Source of the DNA: an uncultured Prevotellaceae bacterium
GTDB taxonomy: Bacteria; Bacteroidota; Bacteroidia; Bacteroidales; Bacteroidaceae
Direction: 5' to 3'
NCBI GenBank assembly: GCA_900319385.1
Contig: ONOG01000012.1
Coordinates: forward strand, 1-64,000
Length of the DNA: 64,000 bases
The notes beneath the pieces are model-generated. The model was not told the DNA's origin. It ran no database searches and was given only the letters and a program-made list of their open reading frames with translations. Shown here one piece after another: positions 25,939 to 34,951 of the stretch. A program made the translations under genes and the position numbers. Numbering within the stretch: position 1 is the first letter of the stretch; the number at the start of each line of letters is the position of its first letter.

Positions 25939-26236
25939 GGCATTATTTGCATACAATGTTTCAAAAGGTACGAAAATACGAATATTAGTTAACAAAGTTT
26001 AACACAAATTGGCCTTTATGGGAATGTGTGTGTTCTGTTTTCGCACACATTGTGTCGGAAAAGGAAATGCGTAGGGTGGGGATGAGGGTCGCTCAGACGG
26101 CATGGGCGGACGGGAAAAGGAAGTTTTACAAGTGATGATTCCGAGTATATCAATTTTTTCAAGTCCAGCAAGTTGTATTTGTTTCACGCAGAGACGCAGA
26201 GGCGCACCTCATGGGGCGAGGGCGCAGAGGGAGCAA

Positions 26237-26472
26237 TGTCCCGTAGGGACAAGCAGTGGTAGCCAGCCATGGAGCAACATCGCAGGATGTTGCGCAATGG
26301 CTGGTTTTCGTATGGCGTGAAGAGGGCGTGCCGTAGGTACGCCGCATCAATTATAGGAGATCGTGGCTGCGTACCTACGGCACGCAATTATCCCTCTATC
26401 CGCTCACCAGCCATTGCGCAATGCCACGGCATTGCTCCATGGCTGGCTACCACTGCTTGTCCCTATGGGACA
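26237..26472. repeat. Compound palindromic repeat, doubled head-to-head copy
   Basis: The whole 236-bp block is nearly palindromic. It opens with TGTCCCGTAGGGACA and closes with TGTCCCTATGGGACA. Inside each end are AGCCAT/GCAACATC hairpins, and at the centre is GCGTGCCGTAGGTACGCCGC with its complement TGCGTACCTACGGCACGC. It is two copies of the element at 22202-22348 arranged around a shared centre. Confidence 0.82.
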
Positions 26473-26611
26473 TCTGTTCTCCTCTACGCTCTCTGCACCT
26501 TCACGTAGTATAGACTATTTAGGAAAACTATGTCATTCGTGGTATGAAGATAGCGCATCCAAGGTATAAACGCGGATATGGCGTAGAACAAACTCGGCTA
26601 CTGCGCACAGA

Positions 26612-26705
26612 AAACTCAAAATATCATTGATATTTCTACAAATACCACTGATATTCTTACAAATTCCATTGAGATTTTCAAAAATATCAATGATATTTTG
26701 AGTTT
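26612..26705. repeat. Four-unit palindromic repeat array, copy B
   Basis: The array is bounded by a perfect 24-bp inverted repeat (26612-26635 with 26682-26705) and contains four units of about 21 bp with ATATCA-n-TGATATTT cores, the middle two more diverged. Flanking sequence (AACTCGGCTACTGCGC on the left, GGCGCAGCAGC on the right) resembles that beside copy D. Confidence 0.88.
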
Positions 26706-26802
26706 GGTCGGCGCAGCAGCTGAGTTGGAGGCGCGGCGCGGCGGAGTATTAGGTGCGGCATGGCTGCGTCGGAGGCGTGCTGTGATACCGTGTGTGTGTG
26801 AA

Positions 26803-27026
26803 TATTTTATACCATGAATTGCATGAATGACATCAATCATAGTCCGCTTATGAACGCTTAGAATTTATGTTTTCAACCATGAATGGTGGCGACCATGAAT
26901 GGTGGATGCTCCGCATCTATACCTCTCCGGCTGGCAATAAAGCCGCAAGGCTTCCCCATTCATGGTTGCCCTCCTCGCTTCGCAGGCCATCATTTATGTG
27001 ATTCATGCTATTCATGGTATAAAATA
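26803..27026. mobile_element. MITE-like repeat element, copy 1
   Basis: A 224-bp element with 26-bp terminal inverted repeats matching at 25 positions (26803-26828 and 27001-27026, TTTTATACCATGAAT type). The interior carries two CCATGAATGGTGG motifs, GGATGCTCCGCATC and AATAAAGCCGCAAGGCTTC. It has no coding capacity. About 180 bp of it is nearly identical to the copy at 27088. Confidence 0.78.
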
Positions 27027-27087
27027 CATCTTCCGAAACTTGGGTGATTGATTCAAGTATCGGAAGTTGTGATACCGTGTGTGTGAA

Positions 27088-27296
27088 TATTTTATACCAT
27101 GAATTGCATGAATAACATCAATCATAGTCCGTTTATGGATGCTTAGAATTCAAAGTTTCAACCATGAATGGTGGCGACCATGAATGGTGGATGCTCCGCA
27201 TCTATACCTCTTCGGCAGGCAATAAAGCCGCAAGGCTTCCCCATTCATGGCATAAGAAACAACGGCCGAAAGTTGCGTGATTCATGGTACAAAATG
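27088..27296. mobile_element. MITE-like repeat element, copy 2
   Basis: Same interior modules as copy 1 in the same orientation. The right terminus (ATTCATGGTACAAAAT) is shortened and degenerate. A direct repeat of about 180 bp shared with copy 1 (26784-26965 versus 27071-27250) suggests duplication. Confidence 0.75.
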
Positions 27297-27382
27297 TTTG
27301 GTGATGCGTTTGCGGATGATGTCAGAAACGCATTTGTGGCAAAAAATACGCCCATAAATTTTTTTATTGCGACTAAAAGGAG

Positions 27383-27390
27383 TATTTTTG
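27383..27390 (+). promoter_or_regulatory. Possible -7 box (TATTTTTG) of the histidine-degradation operon
   Basis: TATTTTTG fits the TAnnTTTG pattern. The roughly 110-base leader that would follow contains two G/C hairpins, at 27410-27427 (GCGGGCG-TCCC-CGCCCGC) and about 27464-27481. No recognised riboswitch is visible. Confidence 0.35.
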
Positions 27391-27507
27391 TGGGAGATTT
27401 AGTCGGAACGCGGGCGTCCCCGCCCGCATCCTATGGTGGGGACCGATGCAGTTCTGGCTGAAATGCGGGCGTAACGCCTGCGTACCCGGTAAAAACTTAT
27501 CATAACC

Positions 27508-29229
27508 ATGAACAACGAGAAACGTATGATTGAGTGCGTCCCCAACTTCAGCGAGGGGCGCAAACGTGAGGTGCTCGACGCCCTGTCGCGTGCGATCGAG
27601 GGGGTTGAAGGTGTCAGTCTGCTCAATGTCGATCCAGGCGAGGCGACCAACCGCACCGTCTATACCTTTGTCGGCGAACCGGACGCTGTGTGCGAGGCTG
27701 CCTTCAGGGCGGTGAAGCTGGCTGGCGAACTGATCGACATGCGCCTGCACCACGGGGCACATCCCCGTCAGGGTGCCACCGATGTGTTGCCCCTCATCCC
27801 CATCAGCGGGGTGACGCTCGAGGAGTGTGCCGACATGGCGCGGAAGCTGGCACGCCGCATCAGCGACGAACTGCTGATTCCGACCTACTGCTACGAGGCG
27901 TCGGCCCTGCGACCCGAACACCGGAACCTGGCGGTCTGCCGTGCGGGCGAGTACGAGGCCCTGGCCGAAAAACTGCTGGACGAGGTGAAGGGCCCCGACT
28001 TCGGCCGACGTCCGATGGACGAACGTATCGCGCGGACCGGAGCCACGGTGGTCGGTGCACGCGACTTCCTCATTGCGGTCAACTTCAACCTCAACACCAC
28101 ATCGACGCGACGCGCCAACGCCATCGCCTTCGACGTGCGTGAGAAGGGTCGCCCCGTGCGTGAGGGCAATCCCATCACCGGAACGATTGTGCGCGACGCC
28201 GACGGAAAGCCCGTCATGCGGCCTGGCACACTGAAGGGTACGAAGGCCATCGGGTGGTATATCGACGAGTATGGCATCGCGCAGGTGTCGATGAACATCA
28301 CCGACATCAACGCCACACCGCTGCATGTGGCTTTCGACGAGGTGTGCCGCGCTGCCCAGGCCCGCGGACTGCGTGTCACGGGAACGGAAATCGTGGGTCT
28401 CGTGCCGCGGCGTGTGCTGCTGGAGGCTGGCCGCTATTTTCTGGAAAAGCAGCAACGTTCGGTCGGCATTCCCGAGCAGGACATCGTCGGCATCGCCGTC
28501 AAGAGCATGGGACTGGACGACCTGCGGCCCTTCGACCCCCGCGAGAAGGTGATTGAATACCTGATCGAGGGCGTGAAAAGTGAAAAGTTAAAAGTGAAAA
28601 GTGAAAAGCTGGTGGAGCGCAGCGTGAAGGATTTCGCCGAGGAGACGTCGAGGGAGAGTCCGGCGCCTGGCGGTGGCACCGTCGCTGCCTACCTGGGTGC
28701 ACTGGGTGCAGCCCTGGGTACGATGGTCGCCAATCTGTCGGCTCACAAAGCCGGATGGGACGACCGCTGGAGGGAGTTCAGCGACTGGGCTGCGAAGGGT
28801 CAGACGCTGCTCGCCCGCCTGCTGCAGTTGGTCGATGACGACACCGAAGCCTTCAACCGCCTGATGGCCGCCTTCCAGTTGCCGAAGAAGAGCGAGGCGG
28901 AGCAGGCTGCCCGTGCTGCCGCTGTCGAAGCTGCCACGCTCCATGCCGCCGAGGTGCCGCTCGAGACGATGCGCACGGCGATGGAGGTGTTCCCCCTGTG
29001 CCAGGCGATGGCGTCGGAAGGCAATCCCGCCAGCGTGAGCGATGCCGGCGTGGGTGCCCTGGCCGCCTGTGCAGCCGTGCGCGGAGCCGCTCTCAACGTG
29101 CGCATCAATGCCAAGCAGCTGAGCGACACCGCCCAAGCGCAGCAGCTCGTGGCCGAGGCCCAGCGGCTGTGCGACGAGGCCCAGCGTGCCGAACGCGCGG
29201 TGATGGAGGCGGTCGAGGCGAAGCTGTAA
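27508..29229 (+). CDS. ftcD: Bifunctional glutamate formimidoyltransferase / formiminotetrahydrofolate cyclodeaminase
   Basis: Last steps of histidine degradation: the first domain transfers the formimino group from N-formimino-glutamate to tetrahydrofolate, releasing glutamate. The second deaminates formimino-THF to 5,10-methenyl-THF and ammonia. Residues 1 to about 330 carry the formiminotransferase start MIECVPNFSEGRKREVLDAL and DPGEATNRTVYTFVG. Residues about 372-573 carry the cyclodeaminase start VKDFAEETSRESPAPGGGTV. Between them, residues 356-368 (VKSEKLKVKSEKL) are encoded by a low-complexity repeat identical in style to the intergenic AAAAGTTAAAAGTG tracts. It is the first gene of a four-gene operon; hutU follows after 47 bp. 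Confidence 0.93.
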   Translation: MNNEKRMIECVPNFSEGRKREVLDALSRAIEGVEGVSLLNVDPGEATNRTVYTFVGEPDAVCEAAFRAVKLAGELIDMRLHHGAHPRQGATDVLPLIPISGVTLEECADMARKLARRISDELLIPTYCYEASALRPEHRNLAVCRAGEYEALAEKLLDEVKGPDFGRRPMDERIARTGATVVGARDFLIAVNFNLNTTSTRRANAIAFDVREKGRPVREGNPITGTIVRDADGKPVMRPGTLKGTKAIGWYIDEYGIAQVSMNITDINATPLHVAFDEVCRAAQARGLRVTGTEIVGLVPRRVLLEAGRYFLEKQQRSVGIPEQDIVGIAVKSMGLDDLRPFDPREKVIEYLIEGVKSEKLKVKSEKLVERSVKDFAEETSRESPAPGGGTVAAYLGALGAALGTMVANLSAHKAGWDDRWREFSDWAAKGQTLLARLLQLVDDDTEAFNRLMAAFQLPKKSEAEQAARAAAVEAATLHAAEVPLETMRTAMEVFPLCQAMASEGNPASVSDAGVGALAACAAVRGAALNVRINAKQLSDTAQAQQLVAEAQRLCDEAQRAERAVMEAVEAKL

Positions 29230-29276
29230 ATCACTCAACTTCAGCAAGTGATATTTATTCCTAACTTCTACATACT

Positions 29277-31325
29277 ATGACACTCACAGATTTTCAGAAC
29301 GAACTGCGGCAGGGAATCCCGCAGACCCTGCCGCCCCTGCCTGCCTACGACACGACGGTGAACCATGCACCGCGCCGCAAGGACATCCTCTCGCCCGAGG
29401 AGAAACGTCTCGCCCTGCGCAATGCCCTCCGCTACTTCCCGAAGGAGCAGCACAGGGTGCTCGCACCGGAGTTTGCCGACGAGCTGCAGCGCTACGGACG
29501 CATTTACATGTACCGCCTGCGGCCTACGTACGAGATGTATGCACGCCCCATCGACGAGTATGCACACCGCTCACGCCAGGCCGCTGCCATCATGATGATG
29601 ATTCAGAACAACCTGGACCCACGGGTGGCACAGCATCCCCACGAACTGATCACGTATGGTGGCAACGGCGCCGTATTCCAGAATTGGGCACAGTATCGGC
29701 TGACGATGCGCTACCTGTCGGAGATGACCGACGAGCAGACGCTCGTCATGTACTCCGGACACCCCCTCGGACTCTTCCCCTCGCACAAGGAAGCACCGCG
29801 CGTCGTGGTGACCAACGGAATGCGCATTCCTAACTATTCCAAACCCGACGACTGGGAACGTGGCAACGCCCTGGGCGTGACGCAGTATGGGCAGATGACG
29901 GCGGGCTCGTATATGTATATCGGTCCGCAAGGCATTGTCCACGGAACCACTATCACCGTGCTGAACGCGGCGAGGAGGCTCAACAAGACCTTCCCTCACA
30001 AGCAGGGGGACGATAGCGAGTCTATACCGCTGTTCGTCACGGCAGGACTGGGCGGTATGTCGGGTGCACAGCCCAAGGCCGGCAACATCGCCGGCGTGGT
30101 GAGTGTGACGGCCGAAATCAATCCGCTGGCCGCTCAGAAGCGCTACGAGCAGGGATGGGTGGACGAGCTGCATACCGACCTCGACGAACTGCTGCCCGCC
30201 ATCCGAAAGGCTGTTGCGGAGCGGCGCGTGGTGTCGATGGCCTACGTGGGCAATGTGGTTGACCTGTGGGAACGCCTGGCCGACTCCGACATTGAGGTCA
30301 ACCTGGGCAGCGACCAGACTTCGCTCCACAATCCCTGGGCGGGCGGCTACTATCCCGTGGGCCTGAGCCTGAAGGAGTCGCAGCGCATGATGGCCGAGGA
30401 GCCGGAACGTTTCCGCGAAGCCGTGCGTGCATCGCTGCGCCGCCAGGTGGCTGCCATCAACCGGCTCGCCGACCGCGGCATGTACTTCTTCGACTACGGC
30501 AATGCCTTCCTGCTGGAGGCCGGCAGGGCAGGGGCAGAGGTCTGGAAGCAGACCCCTCCCTCGCAGGGGGGTGGGTCTGAGTTCCGCTACCCCTCCTATG
30601 TGCAGGACATCATGGGACCGCTGTTCTTCGACTATGGTTTCGGCCCGTTCCGCTGGGTATGTGCCTCGGGCAAGGCCGAAGACCTGGCAGTGACCGACCG
30701 CCTGGCCGCCGATGTGCTGGCCGACATGCTCCGTCACTGCACCGACGACATCCGTCATCAGCTCAGCGACAATCTGCACTGGATACGTGAGGCTGGGCGC
30801 AACCACCTCGTCGTCGGTTCGCAGGCGCGCATCCTCTATGCCGACGCCGAAGGCCGCACGCGCATCGCCCTCGCCTTCAACGACGCCATTCGCCGCGGCG
30901 AACTGGCGGGACCCGTGGTGCTCGGCCGCGACCACCACGACGTGAGCGGCACCGATTCTCCCTTCCGCGAGACGTCGAACATCTACGACGGGTCGCAGTT
31001 CTGTGCCGACATGGCTGTTCAGAACGTCATCGGCGATGCCTTCCGCGGCGCCACGTGGGTGAGCCTGCACAACGGTGGCGGCGTCGGCTGGGGCGAAGTC
31101 ATCAACGGCGGTTTCGGCATGGTGATCGACGGGTCGGCCGACTGCGACCGCCGCATCCGCCAGATGCTGTTCTGGGATGTGAACAACGGCATCGCCCGTC
31201 GTTCGTGGGCCCGCAACGAAGGGTCGATGTCTGCCATCCGTCGCGAGATGGAGCGCACGCCCCAACTCTGCGTCACGATGCCCACGCTCGTGGACGACGA
31301 CGTGATCGATTCTGCCTTTTCCTAA
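29277..31325 (+). CDS. hutU: Urocanate hydratase
   Basis: NAD-dependent conversion of urocanate to 4-imidazolone-5-propanoate, the second step of histidine breakdown. The 682-residue protein has the family's YGGNGAVFQNWAQYRLTMRY near residue 123, YIGPQGIVHGT and the C-terminal FNDAIRRGELAGPVVLGRDH and SLHNGGGVGWGEVINGGFG. It is longer than the roughly 550-residue bacterial enzymes and belongs to the longer form. A short insertion KQTPPSQGGGSE (about residues 424-435) is encoded by a C-rich/G-rich palindromic repeat like that at 20096. hutH follows after 24 bp. Confidence 0.93.
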   Translation: MTLTDFQNELRQGIPQTLPPLPAYDTTVNHAPRRKDILSPEEKRLALRNALRYFPKEQHRVLAPEFADELQRYGRIYMYRLRPTYEMYARPIDEYAHRSRQAAAIMMMIQNNLDPRVAQHPHELITYGGNGAVFQNWAQYRLTMRYLSEMTDEQTLVMYSGHPLGLFPSHKEAPRVVVTNGMRIPNYSKPDDWERGNALGVTQYGQMTAGSYMYIGPQGIVHGTTITVLNAARRLNKTFPHKQGDDSESIPLFVTAGLGGMSGAQPKAGNIAGVVSVTAEINPLAAQKRYEQGWVDELHTDLDELLPAIRKAVAERRVVSMAYVGNVVDLWERLADSDIEVNLGSDQTSLHNPWAGGYYPVGLSLKESQRMMAEEPERFREAVRASLRRQVAAINRLADRGMYFFDYGNAFLLEAGRAGAEVWKQTPPSQGGGSEFRYPSYVQDIMGPLFFDYGFGPFRWVCASGKAEDLAVTDRLAADVLADMLRHCTDDIRHQLSDNLHWIREAGRNHLVVGSQARILYADAEGRTRIALAFNDAIRRGELAGPVVLGRDHHDVSGTDSPFRETSNIYDGSQFCADMAVQNVIGDAFRGATWVSLHNGGGVGWGEVINGGFGMVIDGSADCDRRIRQMLFWDVNNGIARRSWARNEGSMSAIRREMERTPQLCVTMPTLVDDDVIDSAFS

Positions 31326-31349
31326 TCTATTATCATACTCCGAAAAACT

Positions 31350-32846
31350 ATGACACATCTGATCACAGCCGATCACCTCACCATCGAGCGCATCGGCGAA
31401 ATCGTGTATGGCGGCGAGAAGATCGAACTGAGCGAGGATGCCAAGCACCGCATCCGTCGCTGCCGCACGTACCTTGACAAGAAAATCTCCGGAAACAACG
31501 CACCGATCTATGGCGTGACCACGGGCTTTGGTTCGCTCTGCAACGTGAGCATCGGCAAGGACCAGCTCTCGCAGCTCCAAATCAACCTGATCAAGAGTCA
31601 TGCCTGCGGCACGGGCGAAAGGGTGCCCAACGACATCGTAAAGCTGATGCTGCTGCTGAAGATTCAGTCGCTCAGCTACGGCTACAGCGGCGTGAAACTC
31701 GACACCGTGCAGCGCCTTGTGCAGTTTTTCAACAACGACATCTACCCCGTCGTCTATAAACAAGGTTCGCTCGGTGCGAGCGGCGACCTCGTGCCGTTGG
31801 CCCACCTCTGCCTGCCTCTGCTCGGACTGGGTGAGGTCGAATGGCAGGGACGCATCGTCAGCGGTGAGGAACTGCTGCGCCGCAAGCGTTGGAAGCCCAT
31901 CCAGCTGGCGTCGAAGGAGGGTCTGGCATTGCTCAACGGAACGCAGAACATGAGTGCCTTCGCCGTCTGGTCGCTGCTCCGTGCCCGCAAGCTGAGCGAC
32001 TGGGCCGACGTCATTGCAGCCATGTCGCTCGACGCCTTCGACGGACTCATCGAACCCTTCAACCACACCGTCCACACGGTTCGTCCACACCAGGGGCAAA
32101 TCGAGACGGCCGACCGCATGTGCAAGTTGCTGCAGGGCAGTCAGATTCTCTGCAACGTGAAGGCTCACGTGCAGGACCCCTATTCCTTCCGCTGTGTGCC
32201 GCAGGTGCATGGCAGTGTGAAGGACACGCTGCGCTATGTGCACAGTGTGATGGACATCGAAGTGAACTCCGTGACCGACAATCCCACCGTCTGCCCCGAC
32301 GACGACCTGGTGGTGTCGGCTGGCAACTTCCACGGCGAGCCCATCGCCCTGCCCATCGACTTCCTGTCGATTGCAATGAGCGAACTGGCGAACATCAGCG
32401 AGCGCCGCATCTATCGACTCGTGAGCGGCAGTCGCGGTTTGCCGTCGTTCCTCGTAGCCAACCCTGGTGTGAACAGCGGATTTATGATTACGCAATACAC
32501 AGCCGCCTCGGTAGTGAGCCTGAACAAGAGTCTGGCCATGCCGTCGAGTGTAGATAGCATTCCTTCGTGCCAGGATCAGGAGGACCATGTGTCGATGGGT
32601 GCCAACGCTGCCATCAAGCTCTACAAGGTGATACTCAACACCGAACGTGTGCTTGCCATCGAACTCTTCAATGCTGCACAGGCCCTCGACTTCAGGCTGC
32701 CACTGAAGTCGTCGCCCGTGATCTGCGAACTCCATGAGCAGTTTCGCCGCCAGGTACCCTTCATCCTCAACGACGACCTCATGTATCCTTACATCGACCG
32801 CGCCATCGAGTTTCTGCGCACCCACCAACCCCCGATTCCGTCATGA
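31350..32846 (+). CDS. hutH: Histidine ammonia-lyase
   Basis: Deaminates L-histidine to urocanate, the entry step. The autocatalytic MIO cofactor triad A143-S144-G145 lies in QGSLGASGDLVPLAHLCLP. YGVTTGFG near residue 52 and QDHVS-like DQEDHVSMGANA are further family hallmarks. The length of 498 residues is normal. The stop overlaps the hutI start by 4 bp. Confidence 0.95.
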   Translation: MTHLITADHLTIERIGEIVYGGEKIELSEDAKHRIRRCRTYLDKKISGNNAPIYGVTTGFGSLCNVSIGKDQLSQLQINLIKSHACGTGERVPNDIVKLMLLLKIQSLSYGYSGVKLDTVQRLVQFFNNDIYPVVYKQGSLGASGDLVPLAHLCLPLLGLGEVEWQGRIVSGEELLRRKRWKPIQLASKEGLALLNGTQNMSAFAVWSLLRARKLSDWADVIAAMSLDAFDGLIEPFNHTVHTVRPHQGQIETADRMCKLLQGSQILCNVKAHVQDPYSFRCVPQVHGSVKDTLRYVHSVMDIEVNSVTDNPTVCPDDDLVVSAGNFHGEPIALPIDFLSIAMSELANISERRIYRLVSGSRGLPSFLVANPGVNSGFMITQYTAASVVSLNKSLAMPSSVDSIPSCQDQEDHVSMGANAAIKLYKVILNTERVLAIELFNAAQALDFRLPLKSSPVICELHEQFRRQVPFILNDDLMYPYIDRAIEFLRTHQPPIPS

Positions 32847-34120
32847 ACCTCCTGATTACAGACATAGGCCGCCTCTACGGCGTCAATCCCGAGGGCTGCC
32901 TCGTGCGCTGCGGCGCGGAAATGAGTGAGTTTCCCTGTGTCGAAAACGCCTGGCTGCGCATCGTCGATGGGAAGATAGCTGACTGGGGAACCGCTCCCGT
33001 CCCCCCATCGTCCCTCCCTCTCCCTGCCGGCGAAGTCCTCTCGCTGAGGGGTGGCTGGCTGTTCCCCAGTTTCTGCGACAGCCATACGCACTTGGTCTAT
33101 GCAGGCAGCCGCGAGGGTGAGTTTGTGGATAAGATTCGCGGACTCTCGTACGAGGAAATTGCCCGACGCGGCGGGGGCATCCTCAACTCTGCCGACCGGC
33201 TGCACGAGGCGACGGAGGACGAGCTCTATGCCGAGGCTATGCAGCGTGTGCACGAGGTCATGCTGAAGGGTACGGGGGCGATCGAGATCAAGAGTGGCTA
33301 CGGACTCAACACCGAGGACGAGCTGAAAATGCTGCGCGTGGTTCGGCGCATTCGCGAGACGTCGCCGCTCGTGGTGCGCAGCACCTTCCTCGGAGCCCAT
33401 GCCGTGGGGCGTGCCTACCAAGGGCGGCAGGCCGACTACGTCGATATGCTCATCCGCGAAACCATTCCCGAGGTGGGTCGTCAGGGGCTTGCCGACTTCA
33501 TCGACGTGTTCTGCGACCGCGACTTTTTCACACCTGAAGAGACCGGTCGCCTGCTCGAAGCCGGTGCCCGATGGGGCCTGCGTCCGAAGATTCACGGACA
33601 GGAACTGGCCGACTCGGGCGGCGTGGAAGTGGCTGTGCAGCACGATGCCCTGAGCGTGGACCATCTGGAAAGCATGACCGACCGCGACATCTCTCTCCTT
33701 CAGGAGCATCTGGCCTCCCGTTCGACGAAAGGTGCGGGGTGGCTCATTCCCACGGCGTTGCCTGGCACGTCGTTCTTCCTCGGCATGCCGTTTGCCCCTG
33801 GTCGGCGCATCATCGACGCCGGACTGCCCCTGGCCATCGCGTCCGACTACAACCCAGGTTCCACGCCTTCGGGCGATATGAAATTCTGTGTGTCGCTCGC
33901 CTGCATCAAGATGAGGCTCCTGCCCGACGAAGCCCTGAACGCCGCGACGCTCAACTCGGCGGCTGCCATGGGCGTGAGCGACGAAGTGGGCAGCATCGCC
34001 GTGGGCCGTCGTGCCAATTTCTTCGTCACGGAGCCGCTGTCGTCGCTCGATTTCCTGCCTTATGCCTACACCACGCCGCTCGTCCGTCGGGTGTTCCTCG
34101 ACGGCTTGGAGGTGAACTGA
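32843..34120 (+). CDS. hutI: Imidazolonepropionase
   Basis: Hydrolyses imidazolone-5-propanoate to N-formimino-L-glutamate, the substrate of FtcD. This amidohydrolase of 425 residues has the metal-binding HTH in CDSHTHLVYAGSR (H81, H83), EIKSGYGLNTEDELKMLRV, HGQELADSGG with the next metal-binding histidine, and ASDYNPGSTPSG carrying the conserved aspartate. With HutH, HutU and FtcD it completes the pathway histidine to glutamate. No hut regulator or histidine transporter gene is nearby. A long hairpin follows. Confidence 0.94.
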   Translation: MNLLITDIGRLYGVNPEGCLVRCGAEMSEFPCVENAWLRIVDGKIADWGTAPVPPSSLPLPAGEVLSLRGGWLFPSFCDSHTHLVYAGSREGEFVDKIRGLSYEEIARRGGGILNSADRLHEATEDELYAEAMQRVHEVMLKGTGAIEIKSGYGLNTEDELKMLRVVRRIRETSPLVVRSTFLGAHAVGRAYQGRQADYVDMLIRETIPEVGRQGLADFIDVFCDRDFFTPEETGRLLEAGARWGLRPKIHGQELADSGGVEVAVQHDALSVDHLESMTDRDISLLQEHLASRSTKGAGWLIPTALPGTSFFLGMPFAPGRRIIDAGLPLAIASDYNPGSTPSGDMKFCVSLACIKMRLLPDEALNAATLNSAAAMGVSDEVGSIAVGRRANFFVTEPLSSLDFLPYAYTTPLVRRVFLDGLEVN

Positions 34121-34173
34121 CCGACCGCCGACCGCTTCGCTGGGCGTGAAGGGTGGAACGTGAAGGATAAAAA

Positions 34174-34233
34174 CGTGAAGTGTGAAGCGTGAAGTGAGTA
34201 CTGATGTATTCACTTCACGCTTCACACTTCACG
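34174..34233. terminator. Long hairpin between convergent hutI and envelope operon
   Basis: A perfect 24-bp inverted repeat (34174-34197 with 34210-34233) is built of GTGAAG-type heptamers (GTGAAGTGTGAAGCGTGAAG) with a 12-base loop. It probably ends transcription from both sides, though neither side has a strong T-run. Confidence 0.6.
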
Positions 34234-34253
34234 CTTCACGTTTGGGCCGCTGC

Positions 34254-34931
34254 CTATTCCATGGCCAGCACAAAGGAGATGGGCTTGTCGCTGAGGTTGC
34301 GCACGGTGATGAGGACGCTGCCTTCGTCGTCCATCTCCCAGGCGATGTCGGTGTAGGGACGCTCGTCGGTCGCCGTGTTGTCGAGGTTTAATGGTTCGTC
34401 CATGCCGCTCTCGCTGCTGACGTTGACCGACACCAGTCCGTCGGGCGACGGCACGCAGATGAGGCGGTTCTCGCCAGCGCACTGGATGCGATAGACGCCC
34501 GCTTGTTTGGGGCCGAGCGCCTTGTGGGTGTAGAGGCAATTCGCCGCTTCGGCGTCTCGCATGAGGGCTGGACCTTCGAGTTCGTCGTCGCGATAGTCGG
34601 TGTCGTGCATGAGGAGTTGATCGACATAGTCGGGCGTATATTCCATGCTGACTTTGGGCACACCAGGCACGATGACCTCCTCAAGGTCGTCGCCGAGTTC
34701 CTGCATCAGGATCCGGACGTCGTTGAATCGAAATTCGCTCTGTGTGCTCTCTTCGATGCACTCGCGCAGCTGGTCGGTCGATTTCTTCTGCATGGCCTCG
34801 CGCTGGGAGAGGCAGAACTCGAGGTAGGCCTGCAAGCCTGTGCCTTCGTAGCGGTTGTCGTCGGCGTGCTGGGCACAGACACTGAGCGCACTGAGCAGCC
34901 AGAGGGTGCTGAGGATGAATCTGAGTTTCAT
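34254..34931 (-). CDS. Secreted protein of unknown function, last gene of the CHAT operon
   Basis: A 225-residue exported protein with a signal peptide (MKLRFILSTLWLLSALSVCA, likely cleaved before QHADD). The N-terminal half is acidic and helical (EFCLSQREAMQKKSTDQL). The C-terminal part is beta-rich and ends VRNLSDKPISFVLAME. I do not recognise a family. It lies 20 bp after the 408-residue secreted-protein gene in an eight-gene minus-strand run, which suggests that it works in the envelope with its neighbours. Confidence 0.7.
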   Translation of the reverse strand: MKLRFILSTLWLLSALSVCAQHADDNRYEGTGLQAYLEFCLSQREAMQKKSTDQLRECIEESTQSEFRFNDVRILMQELGDDLEEVIVPGVPKVSMEYTPDYVDQLLMHDTDYRDDELEGPALMRDAEAANCLYTHKALGPKQAGVYRIQCAGENRLICVPSPDGLVSVNVSSESGMDEPLNLDNTATDERPYTDIAWEMDDEGSVLITVRNLSDKPISFVLAME

Positions 34932-34951
34932 GATTAGGAGCGATTGTGGGT

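Noticed and set aside
27168..27461. A 97-codon plus-strand open frame before ftcD
   Set aside because: It starts inside the second MITE-like element and crosses the likely promoter and leader of the hut operon.
29571..32828. A 1085-codon open frame on the minus strand across hutU and hutH
   Set aside because: It is antisense to two unmistakable enzymes and reflects GC-rich codon usage; its translation has no recognisable domain.
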